Below, in pieces: positions 47,880 to 59,435 of a stretch of DNA of 64,000 nt. A program made the translations under genes and the position numbers. Position 1 is the first letter of the stretch. The number at the start of each line of letters is the position of its first letter. The notes beneath the pieces are model-generated. The model saw only the letters and a list, made by a program, of their open reading frames with translations, searched no databases and was not told where the DNA came from. This DNA comes from Dasypus novemcinctus (lineage: Eukaryota > Chordata > Mammalia > Cingulata > Dasypodidae), in the NCBI RefSeq assembly GCF_030445035.2, contig NC_080699.1, positions 6,510,001 to 6,574,000 on the forward strand, read 5' to 3'.

Positions 47880-48802
47880 CACTCTTTCCTACTTTAGAGG
47901 CGGCTCCTTGGTGGCCGTCTCCTGCGTGCACACAACCCTCCAGCCATTCCTTACCGCAGGAAGGGCAGAAAAACTATGATCAGGAAGACTCAATAAAAGG
48001 TCGTTAGGTGGTGCGTGGGTTTCACTTCTCCCCTGCGTCACCCCACCTGCGTGGAGTCCACCGGAAGGGAGGGACAGCCTGCAGATCCCAACTGCTGTCC
48101 CTCCCCTAGCCAGACACTCTCCTTCAGCACTTTTATCACTGTCCCTTTCCCAGCATAAAGCCGGGCCACTCAGGTCCTGGGCCGTCCTCAGCTGTCTGAT
48201 GGAGCAGCACGAGACAGATCCCAGTGTCCCCTTTCCCGCCGGGCTGGACCTCAAAACCCCACGGCGGGGGCTCGGCGCTCCCACTGCTTCTCCCGTCCCT
48301 GCCGCAGGAATGTTGCCCTCCCCAGCCACGGGCCTGGCGCGGGAGAATCCCAGCCCTCCCAGTCGCAGGCCCGCTCTTCCTCTCTGCATCTCCTTGGCTC
48401 TCTTCTAGAACAAACGGAAGCCAGCTGGACAGCGGGCAGGTGCCGTCCCGGCTCGGTGGTTCTAAGGTCTGCCTGCTGCTGCCGCCCTCGGTGGCTGAGG
48501 CCCCGTGGCTAAGGGACGGCGTCAGGTGCCTCCAGCGCTGCCTGGGTCCCCACTGTGCACCTGTTCCTGACTCAGAATTCTTCATCCCATTCCCGGAAGA
48601 GAGAATGGCCTCGTATCGAGGAAGCTGGATAAACCACGCCCCCCTGCCTGTCCCATTTCCCAGGATTCCACCTGATTTTCGGCAACCCCCTACTCCCTCA
48701 AACTGACTGCTTTGGATTATCCAGTTCTTTCCCCAGTGGTTGCCAACACTAAACACATTCTCCAAAACTGACACCTCTCTATGCTTTTAATAATAGATTC
48801 GT
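47880..48802. other. Intergenic DNA, GC-rich
   Basis: Frames of 160-212 codons overlap on opposite strands (minus 48136-48774, plus 48224-48706). Neither is recognisable and both reflect low stop density. Confidence 0.4.
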
Positions 48803-48928
48803 GGGGAGCGGATGTAGCGCAACTGGTTGAGCGCCTGCTTCCCACGTATGAGGTCCTGGGTTCAATCCATGGTAACTCTTAAAAATAAAACACAAACAAA
48901 AAAACAAAAAAAAAAAAAACAAGTCTCA
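48803..48928 (+). mobile_element. Monomeric tRNA-like SINE, first of a tandem pair
   Basis: GGGGAGCGGATGTAGCGCAAC with a B box GGTCCTGGGTTCAATCC, followed by an A-rich tail. The spacing of both boxes is close to a tRNA gene. Confidence 0.85.
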
Positions 48929-49019
48929 TTGGGGAGCAGATGTAGCTCAGTGGTTGAGCACCTGCTTCCCATGTATGAGGTCCTGGGTTCAATTCCGGTT
49001 AACACCTAAAAAAAAAAAA
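48929..49019 (+). mobile_element. Monomeric tRNA-like SINE, second of a tandem pair
   Basis: GGGGAGCAGATGTAGCTCAG, B box GGTCCTGGGTTCAATTCC, A-rich tail. It starts just after the tail of the first monomer. Confidence 0.85.
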
Positions 49020-50359
49020 TAGGTACCATGTAGACATGATAGAAAATTAGATAAAAGCCAGTAAAACAGTTTCATGAGTTGTGATTGCTAGTCAGACAAA
49101 CCTACATGAGAGAGCCACAATTCAATCAGATATCATTTTAAAAACAATATTCTTAAGAGGTATAACAGTCTTTCAAAATATGTGAAAATGTAAGATCCCA
49201 TTAAGTTACTGTTTACACTTGCATGTCTTTACTGAGACCCCAAAATGCAGAGTCCATGTCAGAGATCACCCTAGCTTGGTGGTGCAGGTTGCTTCGAATG
49301 GACAGAAAAGCAGCAGCGTGAAGCTTTTCAAACGACTATTGGCTTCCTGCTCCTGTGTCATGGAATATACATCGTGAGCAGAGCCAGCAATTGTCAGCTC
49401 TCCCCTCCACACACACAGAGATGATACCTGCATAACACGAAACGTATCACTGTAGGCACTCCTTTCTGGGAGTTGAGCCCAAATATTTGAAAAGCCACTG
49501 ATGTAATGCGTGCAGTTTGAGTCCAGGGACACGGGCTCATGACCATCTGTGTGTGTTAAGGAATCATGTCAAAGTGACTACCACAAAGATCACCCAGTGA
49601 GGCCCTTCTGTGCCCTGTAAGAATCTAATCAGCCTGAGCGCTGGACTCGCTTCCCTAACTAATCTCGGCTCCTGGGACGGCAGCAGAGCTCCCTAAGTGC
49701 TAAATGCATCTTTCAACCCCAGGAAGATTTAGAACTCTGGTTATACTGGATACATAGAAAGATGTAAAAGAATTCGACTGTAGGATTAATAATTTGGGGT
49801 TAAAAAGTAATTTATTAGCTACTTTATATTATTATAATGCGGACAAGAATTTGTCTCTTTTCAATGACTAATTTAGAAAGTGTAATTGTTTCAGACTTGT
49901 GGTTCAAGTTGAAATATAAGTTTAAGTTGCCAAATATATAAGACTATTTAGCATTCAGAAACATTTTGTATAGATAGATGATTAATGCCCTAAAAAGGAA
50001 AATGTAAATATTAAAATGTTAAGTTGTGGTCTATTAGATTGATATTGATTGGAAAGGTGTTTACATCTGTAAATGGAACAAAACAATATTCAAAGGTTCT
50101 TTCAGAGTGATTCCTAAACTTTGCTAGACTTAGAACAGCAAGATTTGTAAGATGAACCTAGAATACTAAAAAACACCCAGGTTTTGGTCGTTTTGTTAAT
50201 TTGTAGTTTTTAATAAAGCATCACTATTACAATTTAACAAGACTGTCTAGTAGTCTTTTTTTGCAGATTAAAACTGTCCTCAAGTGTACGAATAAAATCA
50301 CATCAACAATGAAAAGAATAAGAGTAAGATCTTTAGATAGATGAAGAAGTTAATTGAAG
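49020..50359. other. Intergenic DNA, largely featureless
   Basis: AT-rich stretch with one 88-codon minus-strand frame and no recognisable gene, RNA gene or repeat. Confidence 0.4.
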
Positions 50360-52430
50360 GATGGTGTCTTTTTCTCCTTTTTAATTGTGGGACCATATAC
50401 ATAATATAAACTTCCCCATCTCAACATACCAGTCAGCCGGGCTAGTCACCGTCGTGAGGTTGCAGCACCCTCACCACCATGTATTAGTAGAACTTTCTCA
50501 TCACCCAAACAGAAGCCCTACATCCATTACGCATTAGGCATCTTTCCCCCTGCCCCCCAGCCCTGGTACCACGCACTCTACTTTCTGTCTCCATGAGCTC
50601 ATATATTCTCCAATATTTTCTTTGTAGTTACAGTGGGCTTAATTTCACATCATAAATCTCTAACAGTCTCATTTCCTTTGATACCATCTTGACTTCACCC
50701 AAACTGTGTTTCTCTACTTTTTCGTTCCTCCATCTTTTTGTAGTTCTTGTCACAGATTACATGTTTATACACTGTGAGTCCAAAATCACTGATTTCACAT
50801 TACATTTTATGCATTTACATCTTAGATCCTGTAGGAAATAAAAAGTGGAGTTACAAACCAAAAACACAGCATGCATTTATACTTAAGCCTGCTGTTACCG
50901 GCACTGGAGATCTTTATTTCTTCACGCAGCTTTGATTTATAAATGTCTATTGTCCTTTTCTTTCAACCTGCAGAACTAACTCCCTGCAACATTTCTTAAG
51001 GTCAGTGGTGATGAAGCCCCACAGCTTTTGTTTCCGTGGGAATGTCTCAGTCTCTCATTCATTTTTGAGAGACAGGTTTGCTGGACATAGAATTCTTGGT
51101 TGACTTTTTTTTTTTTCATTCAATTTAAATATGTCATGTTATTGCCTTCTTGCCTCCATGGTTTCTGATGAGAAATTGGCATTTAATCTTATTGAGGTTC
51201 CCTTGTACGTGACATGTTGCTTCTCTCCTGTGGCTTTCAGAATTCTTTCTCTTTGTTGTTCAACAGTTTTATTACAATATGTAACAGTGTGGGTATATTT
51301 GGGCTTATCCTGTTTGCAGTTCATTGATGTTTGCAGATACATTGATGTGTATACTCAAGTCTTTCATTAAATTTGGGAAATTTTCGGCCATGTTTCAGTG
51401 AATATTCTCTCTGCCCCTTTCCCTCTTCTCTGGACTCCCACAGTGTGTCTATTGATACACTAGGTGGTGGCCCACAGACTCCTCAATCTCTGTTCACTTT
51501 TCTTCATTCCTTTTCCTTTCTGCTTCTCACAGGGAATGTTTTCAATTTTTCACTGATTCTTCTGCCAGCTCCAATCTGACATTGAATCCCCTCTAGGAAA
51601 TTTTTAATTTCTGTTTCTGGGGTCTTCATCTCTATTTGGTTCCTTTTCATTCTATCACCTTTTGATATTCTCTTTGTGTCCATTTACCATCTTCCTGCTG
51701 TCTTTTAGTTCTTGATCTGTGTTTTCCTTTAGCTGTTTGAGCATGTTTAGGACAGTTTTAAAGTCTTTGTCTGTTATGCTCCATCCTTCTCAGTGATGGT
51801 TTCTAATGCTTTAGTCTTCTCCTTTGCATAGACCACTGCTTCCTGTTTCTTGTATGGTTTGTAATCTTTTGTTTAAACCTGAACATTTTGATAAAATAAT
51901 GTGTTCTCAATAGAATTTTAACTCTAAGGCATTTGTTCCTTGAGCTTGTATCCAGCTACTGCTTTGACAGCTTTTCTTGAATGCCAGGAACTAGCACACA
52001 CAGGGAAGGAGGAGTGGGACACACACACACCTTTCTCAGTTTTTGCATATTGATCTTAGAGCTTCCTTCAGAACGTAGATGTACAAGGAGTTTATTGACT
52101 AGTCCAAGGCACACGCATGGAGCCCCCCATTCTTTCTGCACATTGTCTTGTCCAGGGCATGCGCGTGTGGCCCTAGGAATTCCCTTGCATTTTCCTTGAG
52201 GCAATGGGGAGGGGCCAGCAAGGGTGCCACTAGGTCCTACCATTTTTCAAGTTGTATTTTTCAGGACTCAGCACTCACCCTGTTAGTGCAGTCCTTTAAC
52301 TATTTCCTGGAATTCTGGGGAAGATACTTCTGTCAGTTTTTTTCTGGTCATTCAAAGCTTTTGTGTGGAGATAGAGCCCTGGAGCTTTTCACTTTGCCAG
52401 CTTGAGGAGGGGTCCTGAGGGGTGGCTTTT
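50360..52430 (-). mobile_element. HAL1-like element (L1-derived, without ORF2), antisense
   Basis: About 2.1 kb on the minus strand: an L1-type 3' end ('aattgtgggaccatatac', 'gctagtcaccgtcgtgagg') is followed directly upstream by ORF1-type coding text. No ORF2 lies between them. That order is the signature of HAL1 (half-L1). The 5' limit near 52430 is approximate. Confidence 0.7.
51139..51342 (-). pseudogene. HAL1/L1 ORF1 remnant
   Basis: A frame with L1 ORF1 C-terminal signatures: RERILKATGEKQHVTYKG, then IRLNANFSSETMEARRQ. This RNA-binding region packages the element RNA in a live copy. Here only a fragment is open, so it is non-functional. Confidence 0.8.
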
Positions 52431-52596
52431 GGTCAGCTCTCCAGCTAGAGGCTCCGATTGCAGTCTGGCCCTCCCTGGCACTGGCATTTAGTTAAGCCTC
52501 ATGTCACCGTTCCACCTACCTTTTATTCCCCAACTAAACTCGAAGCCATATCATCTACTCTTCTTCAGTCTTGATGCTTCCCTGAAATTGTTCCAG

Positions 52597-52705
52597 AGCA
52601 GTGATTCTCAAAGTGTGTCAGAATCTCCTGGAAGGCTTACTAAAACACAGAGTGCTGGGCCCCATCCCAGAGTTCTGATTCTTCAGCTCTGGGGTGGGGC
52701 TTGAT
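52597..52705 (-). mobile_element. MER5A-like fragment, antisense
   Basis: 'cagtgattctcaaagtgtgtcagaatctcctggaaggc', 'aaaacacagagtgctgggcccca', 'agttctgattcttcagctctggggtggggc' match the MER5A complement in order. Confidence 0.75.
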
Positions 52706-54161
52706 AAGCCATGATTAGATCCTATGTTTTTTGTTTTTTTTCCCCCCAATTTAAAATTTTTTTTAAAGTTAGGAGTGACATTTTTGGAACAACTGGCTAT
52801 TTTATAACATTTTTATAGCACATTATTTTTTTATGTCATAAGCGTATTTAGTTGGAGAATTTTCTTATTCTTCAGTAATGCATAATAAGTAGGGATGATG
52901 TATCAAGATGTCTAACATTTCCATATATAGAGAGAACAAGAGAGCAAGAAAGAGTGAGAAAAGGAGGGAGAACAAATAGGGTAAAATGCTGACATTCCTC
53001 GAATCTAGGTAGAGCACATACAGGTATTTACTGAAGTTGTTTTCGACTTTTGGGTATGTTTGAAAAATATCATGATTCAAAATCTGAGGAAAAGCAGGTT
53101 TGGAAGAATTACAATAATTCATCAAACATTCCTCTTTCACACCAACAAGCTTCACTACATTGTTACTGCTATTTTCCTTGACAACATAATGCACAAAGCA
53201 CATGTAACAGAGTTCAGAGAGCTTCACAAATCTCTGAAGCATTCTTAGAAAGATCACGGAGGAAAGGATTAGAAGGGTGTGATACGCCGCAGTGTAAAGT
53301 GTAATTGAGACAACCTTACTTACACACTTCTCTTTGTCTAGTGAGGTAAATTTTAACCTCAGTAATCCACCTCTGTCTCACAATAACATTTTAATGCACT
53401 GGCAGCTGGAAAAAAAAAGAATTCACTAATAAATATAAAAATAAGAACTCTACCCTCTCTGAAAAACTAATATTGTCTTTATCATACAGATTTTCCATTA
53501 TCAGAGAGTTCCATTATGAATAAAATCCATGCTAACAGAATATCACTAATGTACAATTTGAGGGCTAATATTGTGCATTTTACCTTATTTCTCGTAAAGG
53601 AACATGCCCCTGTGACTATAGGTTGCAGCTCTTTCAGGCAGTTTTTTTTTTTTTAATCTGAAATGTTCCAGTCCCAGAGACAGCGGCTTTGCTTTCTTTT
53701 CTCCTTCTTACCAGGAGGCTCCACTCTTTTCATTTAGCCTTCTCACACGCTTCCCTCTGCAGGGTTGGGACCTCACTGGGCATGACTTTGTCACTTACTT
53801 GCCTGCGTTTCCTTAGGCTCCTCTGGGCTTGTGCTTGCCCTCATCAGTCTGCACTGCCTTCGCCGTGGCCGGCCACAGCGGGCTGGATGCCGCGGTGTCC
53901 ACGCAGGGTGGTGCCCGCACAGGGCAGTGTCAGCACAGGGCACAGCCAGCTGGAAGAGGCCCACTCTTCCCGACATGCCTGGGAGGCTCCAGCAATGTGG
54001 GGCGACGACCGGCCTCTGCTTCCCTGTGAATCTGCTTAGGTGCCTCTAGCAGAGAAACACACATGAAAAGATTATAATGCAGTCATGTTCAAAACACTTG
54101 CTGGCCATCCTCTGTAGACTGTGTTAGGTACGAGGGCTACAGAGACAAATGAGCTGCGGTC
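52706..54161. other. Intergenic DNA
   Basis: Contains T-rich runs near 52730-52765 and 53642-53655. A plus-strand frame of 116 codons at 53689-54039 and shorter overlapping frames show no recognised domain. Confidence 0.4.
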
Positions 54162-54176
54162 TAAAAGCTTAGCATC

Positions 54177-54460
54177 GGGAAGCGGCTGTGGCTCATGGAT
54201 TGGGCTCCTGTCTACCATATGGGAGGCCCTGGGTTCACGTCCTGGGGCCTCCTTGTGAAGGCAGAGCTGGCCCGTGAGCCACGGAGAACTGATGGCCCAT
54301 CGCCACAGACAGCTGACACAGCAAGATGACGCAACAAAGGGAGACAAGCAGACACACACACAAAATGTGCAATGAATGGACACAGAGGACAGGAAAAAAA
54401 ACAAGCTACAAAGGGGGAGGAATAAATTAAAAAAATAAATCTTTAAATAATTAAAAAAAA
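54177..54460 (+). mobile_element. SINE with 15-bp target-site duplication
   Basis: Head GGGAAGCGGCTGTGGCTCATGG, B box GGGTTCACGTCC, a shortened body and an AAATAAATCTTTAAATAATTAAAA tail. Flanked by taaaagcttagcatc at 54162-54176 and 54461-54475, identical on both sides, so a comparatively recent insertion. Confidence 0.95.
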
Positions 54461-54482
54461 TAAAAGCTTAGCATCTGAAAGG

Positions 54483-54572
54483 AAAGGAGGGTGCAAGTGT
54501 GGTTCAGTGGCTGAGCACCTGCTTCCCATGGACGAGGTCCTGGGTTCAATCCCTGCTAACTCCAAAAAAAAA
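54483..54572 (+). mobile_element. Monomeric tRNA-like SINE
   Basis: GGTGCAAGTGTGGTTCAGTGG, B box GGTCCTGGGTTCAATCCC, A-rich end. Confidence 0.8.
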
Positions 54573-55192
54573 GGGCAGGAGCTACACAGGGATATAGTTA
54601 TAAATCTGCATGTTAAATGACCTCCTAAGGTCACTCATGCGATGCAGCCTTGGGGTCAGAGGCTATGGGTTAAAAGGACAACTTGGTTTATCCTGGGGTA
54701 AACCATGGCTTTTGGTTGTTGTGGATTTTTCTCTTTGATGTCTGCGTGTCTTCCTCCTCATTTTAAAATTCCTCCCTCCAGAGGTGGAGTCAAAACCAGC
54801 TGCAGGAGACGGAGGCTCAGCCTTGGGGGCGGACACTCCTCCCAGGGGCACAGAGACCCACCAGACCCACCGGTACTCAGTTCAAGGTGACCTATGTTAA
54901 CTCTCGAGTGGATCAGCTTCGGGCGGCGTGTATACACTTCCCAGTTCTCAGTAACGGTGGCCATCATCATTACATCCCAATCCCTACTCTTATTGCTGGT
55001 GAAGCTGGAAAATCTGAGAGGTAAATCACCCTAAACGGCACAACTACTAAGGGGTCTGTGTGTGACCACTCGATTACCATCTCTGCTATCACTCATGAGA
55101 CTGAAAAGTGAATTAGGGCAGGAATAGGTGTGTCTGTAGCCCCAACACCTATAGCAGCACAGGCATGTGGTAGCTAGTCCATTAGTACTTAA
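54573..55192. other. Intergenic DNA
   Basis: No recognised feature. Confidence 0.35.
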
Positions 55193-55593
55193 ACAATTTC
55201 TTTTACCCATCCCCCTCACTGTCTGCCCTCTGGGTCCATTCGCTGTGTGTTCTTCTGTGTCTGCTTGTCTTCTCTTCAGGCAGCTCTGGAATCGATTCTG
55301 GCACCTTCTGGAGTGGGAGAGAGGTGTCAATCTCTTGCACCACCTCAGCTTGCTGGTCTGCTTTGTCTCTTTTTTTAATAATTTTTTTATTATTGTCTTT
55401 TTTTTAAAGATAAATAGATCACACAAAACATTACATTAAGGAACATAAGAGGTCTGGCTGTGTCTCTTACAGTCTCTCCTCTGTGTGTTAGCTCACATGC
55501 AGCTCATCTTCACCAGGAGGCCCTGTCACTCGAACCCCGGAACTCCCGTGTGGTAGACGGGAGCCCCGTCACTTGAGCCACAGCTGCCTCCCT
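55193..55593 (-). mobile_element. Antisense SINE, interrupted by an L1 tail
   Basis: Antisense DAS-type text on both sides: 'tctgggtccattcgctgtgtg' at the left and the antisense head ending 'cttgagccacagctgcctccc' at the right. It is split by an L1 3' fragment. Confidence 0.85.
55369..55460 (-). mobile_element. Tiny antisense L1 3' end inside a SINE
   Basis: T-rich tail followed by 'taaagataaatagatcacac' and 'attacattaaggaacataagagg', the L1 terminus seen at 19965 and 45848. Likely duplication tgtctctt at 55364-55371 and 55461-55468. The L1 therefore landed after the SINE. Confidence 0.8.
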
Positions 55594-55740
55594 ATAAATA
55601 CGTTTGAATGCATTTGTTTAGCGTGGATTTTTAGCTGATAAAGTTGGACTGATATCCAGCTCCAGCACTTTTGAACAAGTGAAGTCTGTCAAGATAACCA
55701 CGCTGAGTCTTAATTTCCCTGTCTGTTAAAAATGGGTCCT

Positions 55741-55829
55741 GGGGTGGATGTGGCTCAGTGGCTGAGAGCTGGTTTCCCACTTACAAGGTCCCGGGTTCAA
55801 CCCCCAGCCCCTGGACCAAAAAAAAAAGG
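55741..55829 (+). mobile_element. Monomeric tRNA-like SINE
   Basis: GGGGTGGATGTGGCTCAGTGG, B box GGTCCCGGGTTCAACCCC, A-rich tail. Confidence 0.8.
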
Positions 55830-56184
55830 TTCCACTCACACTCAGTTCCTATTCCCCAGGATTGTGTGAAGCTGAGAAGGGACTACTCAGCGGGGCACGC
55901 AGCGCTGCCCGGCACACTCCCGCTCTTGCTACTTTCGCTCTCTTCTTTCCGCTTTTCTGTCACAGGTAGAAAACCTCCTCGTTTGCCACAAGAGGGCAAT
56001 GTCAAATGGAAAGCAAAACCTCAATCCCAAATTTCTAAACTGAGTCGACTCCCTCCCTCCCGTCCAGGCTGGTGCTCATTTTATCTGTTTCTCTTCTTAG
56101 CCCTAGCTGTCTGTTCTGCCTCTTCCAACCCTTTTTTTCGTCTCCTGTCTTAAATGTAGGTGAAAGTGAGTTAGTGTAGTATAG
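55830..56184. other. Intergenic DNA
   Basis: No recognised feature. Confidence 0.35.
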
Positions 56185-56260
56185 GCGGCAGCGGGGATTG
56201 AACCCAGGACCTCGTATGTGGGATGCAGGCGCTCAGCCGCTTGAGCTACATCCGCTCCCC
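56185..56260 (-). mobile_element. Antisense SINE head fragment
   Basis: Reverse complement GGGAGCGGATGTAGCTCAAG with B box GGTCCTGGGTTCAATCCC. The flank cttaaatg occurs at 56149-56156 and 56260-56267 and may be its duplication. Confidence 0.75.
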
Positions 56261-56715
56261 TTAAATGAAGGGAGTTGCTGGCTTCACACTTAGTCTCTGG
56301 TCTTTCCCTTCATGCTGTTCTTCAAGAAGATGCCACCGTGAGCCTTGGAGGTGGAAGGGACCTCAGACACGACTCGGTCACCTCGAACAGGCGTCTGCAC
56401 CTGCAGTCCCCTCTGCTCCCTCGGCTCCCCAGCTGGGCTGAGCCCCTGCCTCTCAGCCTTCCCCATGCACTTCGCTCCTTAATTATACCACCTCGACTCA
56501 AACTCAGGACGGCAGCCAGACCTGCCTACTTTCCCTCTAAAAAGATAATCCTTCCAAGTTGCGGAGAGTCGGGCTGGCCTCCTCCCCCAGCACCTGGGAG
56601 GTCACCCTGTCTTCCTTCCTTCCTTCACTCAGCCTGCTGTCCCCTCTCCCCTGTCCTCAGGTCTGCCTCCCCGTCCAACCTCTCCCCTCTCATCTCGGAC
56701 CAATTGCCTTTTGTA
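56261..56715. other. GC-rich intergenic DNA
   Basis: Part of a stop-poor plus-strand stretch, with frames of 278 codons (56275-57111) and 226 codons (56559-57239). These frames run straight into the antisense SINE, so they are not evidence of a gene. Confidence 0.4.
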
Positions 56716-57168
56716 AAAAAAGATTTATTAATTTTCCTCCTTCCCCTCCTTCTGCCCTGCTGTTTTTGCTGTCTGTGTTGTCTTCTCATTTTCTCTCCTC
56801 TAGGATTTACCAGGATTCGATCCTGGAGACCTCTGATGGGGAGACAGGTTCCCTGTCAATTGCACCACCTCAGCTCCTGGTCTCTGCTGCGCTTCACCTT
56901 GACTCTCCCTTGTCTCTCTCTTGTTGTATCGTCACCTTGCTGCGTGACTCACCTGCGCGGGCACTGGCTCACCACGCGGGCCCTTGCACGGGCACTCGCG
57001 CGGGCACTGGCTCACCACGCGGGCCCTTGCACGGGCACTCGCGCGGGCACTGGCTCACCACGCGGGCACACTTCCTCTTCTTCTTTTTCACCAGGAGGCC
57101 CCAGGGCTTGAACCCAGGTCCTCCCGTACGGTGGGCGGAAGCTCTAGCACTTGAGCCACATCCGCTTA
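56716..57168 (-). mobile_element. Antisense SINE with internal tandem expansion
   Basis: Same subfamily as the copy at 5729-6140: T-rich tail, 'tctgtgttgtcttctcattttctctcctct', 'ggagacctctgatgggga', antisense B box, head ending GAGCCACATCCGCTTA. It is about 40 bp longer because of an internal tandem repeat (next entry). Confidence 0.9.
56955..57070. repeat. 43-bp tandem repeat within the SINE
   Basis: Unit starts GCGCGGGCACTGGCTCACCA at 56955, 56998 and 57041, giving two full units and a partial third with no differences in the shared part. The 5729 copy carries only a shorter, single version. Confidence 0.95.
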
Positions 57169-57764
57169 TGCGGCTCTGGCCGTCCAGCTTGATCTTCCGT
57201 TCATCTCCCGACAACGGGCGCTGGGAATCGGCCGACTGACACCACGTGGCCTGTGGCCCGTGCTCTCCCGGGAAGCTTCCCATTTCTTATCCCTGGACAA
57301 AGGGACTTTTTTTTCCAACCCAGGCTGCATGGAGCATTAGTCTGTTTCCTGAGAGCAGTGCAAAGGGCGGAGGGGTTGTACTCACTTTACAGGGGCTCTG
57401 CAACACGCGAACGTTGTTTAGCTGGAAAAGACAACGCTACCAAGTCACTTAGGCTGCTGCCACTAAGGACATGTACACTTGTCCATCAGAGAATGAAACG
57501 CACATACTAACCAGTCTTCAAGGAAAGTGATAGCAGAAGCATCTAGGTGGGGCAAAAAAAAAAAAGTAATACTTTTAATAAGGCAAAATAAACAGTATCT
57601 GCTATCAAAGGCCTTAATCGGGACTTTCTTTTTCTGCTGGTAGCAGAGTATCTTAGAAACTCTGTCGCTTCAGGATTTACGTAGGGTCCAGTGGTTTTTT
57701 AAAGATTTTTTTTTTTGGTTCTGGAGCTGGGGAATGAACCCTGGACCTGAGTCACTTCAGTTTT
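57169..57764. other. Intergenic DNA
   Basis: Contains A-rich (57551-57565) and T-rich (57703-57718) runs; the second, followed by 'ggggaatgaaccctggacct', may be a diverged antisense SINE piece. No gene. Confidence 0.4.
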
Positions 57765-57886
57765 CCTGAGTTGTTTTTTGTTCGTTTGTTTGTTTGCTTG
57801 TTTGTTTTTAGGAGGCATCAGGAATCAAACCCGGGACCTCCCATGTGGGAAGCAGGTGCTCAACTGCTTGAGCTACATCCGCTCCT
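57765..57886 (-). mobile_element. Antisense SINE
   Basis: TTTGTTTGTTTG-type run, then antisense B box (GGTCCCGGGTTTGATTCC in reverse) and head ending GAGCTACATCCGCTCC. Confidence 0.8.
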
Positions 57887-59435
57887 CAAATGGTTTTAAA
57901 AATAAATGTGATGCTTGTATCTTCACGTGTCTATTGAACCATGCACTTTGTTCATTTGGGTTCAATATTGTTATTCTACATATGATGGAAGGTTGAACTA
58001 GAAAGATACAAATCCTACCCTCCAAGGACAAAGGAGGGAATGAAGCGGCTTCCCAAGCACGGAGGAGCAAGTCTTTTCAGGTACAATTGCTATCAGGTTA
58101 GTCCTCTCTGGCCATGTCTGAACTTAGCCTCAGAACACCGGAGCCTGGAAGGTCCGTCTACATAACTAATTAACTGAACAATAGTCTGTCTTGAGTGCAT
58201 AGTAAGCACCAGGATTAAGTGCCAGGCATGATTTATGTCAAGAAAAATGTTTTGGGCAGATTTACAAATACCATATATTAGTTAACTATCCCCAAGTACT
58301 TTCTCTACTCTTAAAAATAAACAAAGCCCCACACACCCCATTTTAGAATTAAGAAAACAAACAGACATCCCTCTGTGCCCGTAGCCCTGCCAAAGATCGT
58401 GCCAGCCAATAATATTTGTGTAGCTCACCACACGGCCGACAGGGCCTCGTAACGTGAAGTGGAAATTTTTGGGGAAGGCTACATTTCAGTCCATGAAAAC
58501 ATCCCCCGAAAACAGCTTGCAGGTTTAGGTAGCCTTTCATTTTAAAAGCCTCTTCTCTGAGGAAGGATCTTGTTCAATTATTGTGATGGGGAGACTCAAG
58601 CTTGAAAACAAGAGTTCAAAAACTGATAGTAAATCCACCTCAAAGTAAAAGCACTTCTGGTGTCTCTCAAGTAGTTGGGTTAAAAGAAAGCCTGACTAGC
58701 AGGTATAATTAAAGCATGAATCACAGGCATAATTCGTGAGTAACGCTGGAAGCATGTATGGGAAAATGTCCAATATCACCTACCAAACTTCAGCCTCTGC
58801 TCGATAAGGGGCGAGAGGAAGAACCCTAATTTCATGTGAACAGCGACTGAATTGAAGTATAGGGATAAGGGCTTTGTGCATTACTTCTCCCGCGTGAGGC
58901 TGGTGGAAGGAGCACGTGCTGCCCCATGCCACGCAGATACTCATTTTCCATCTTTTCTATCCTGAGAGCTGCCTGCGGACTGGCGTAACACTTTGCTTTA
59001 TTTATCTCACCTAACTTGCTCACTTCTCCATGACAGTAGTGTAGGCAGCAGGCATAAAACATGCAATTACATACATGACTAGATAAATCATAACCCGTAT
59101 CTTAGAATCTAGAATAAATCAGCCCTGGCATGTAAGAGTTTTAAAGAAATATGAAAACTGACACCCAAGATAGTAAATGCTACTTATCAAAGACTGATGT
59201 ATTCCTCCCCCCCTCCTCAAAATTAATCGCAGGACATTTACTTAATGAAAAACAGGAAAAGAGTGTCATCTTTTATCCTGTTTCACATCTGAGCGGCTGA
59301 CATTGGATGTAGTTGTCTGGAACAGCAACTTGACAAAAGTGGAAGGGAAGAATTTGGCTTGACGTGGGTTTTGTCCTCTAGGCCCGGTAATGACTAGAGG
59401 TGAAATCACATCCCCAGAAAAACACCTCCACTCTC
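57887..59435. other. Intergenic DNA
   Basis: AT-rich without a recognised gene. A weak MIR-like phrase ('gtgcatagtaagcaccagg', 'gtgccaggcatg') lies at about 58190-58230. Confidence 0.4.

Noticed and set aside
48803..49019. Functional tRNA genes
   Set aside because: A and B boxes are present, but the segments end in A-rich tails, lack a convincing paired acceptor stem, and match the many other SINE heads in the window.
53689..54039. A 116-codon plus-strand frame
   Set aside because: Overlapped in another frame and on the other strand by similar frames, with no recognisable domain.
56275..57239. Plus-strand frames of 278 and 226 codons
   Set aside because: Their second half is the reverse of a SINE, including the 43-bp tandem repeat, so they are not genes.
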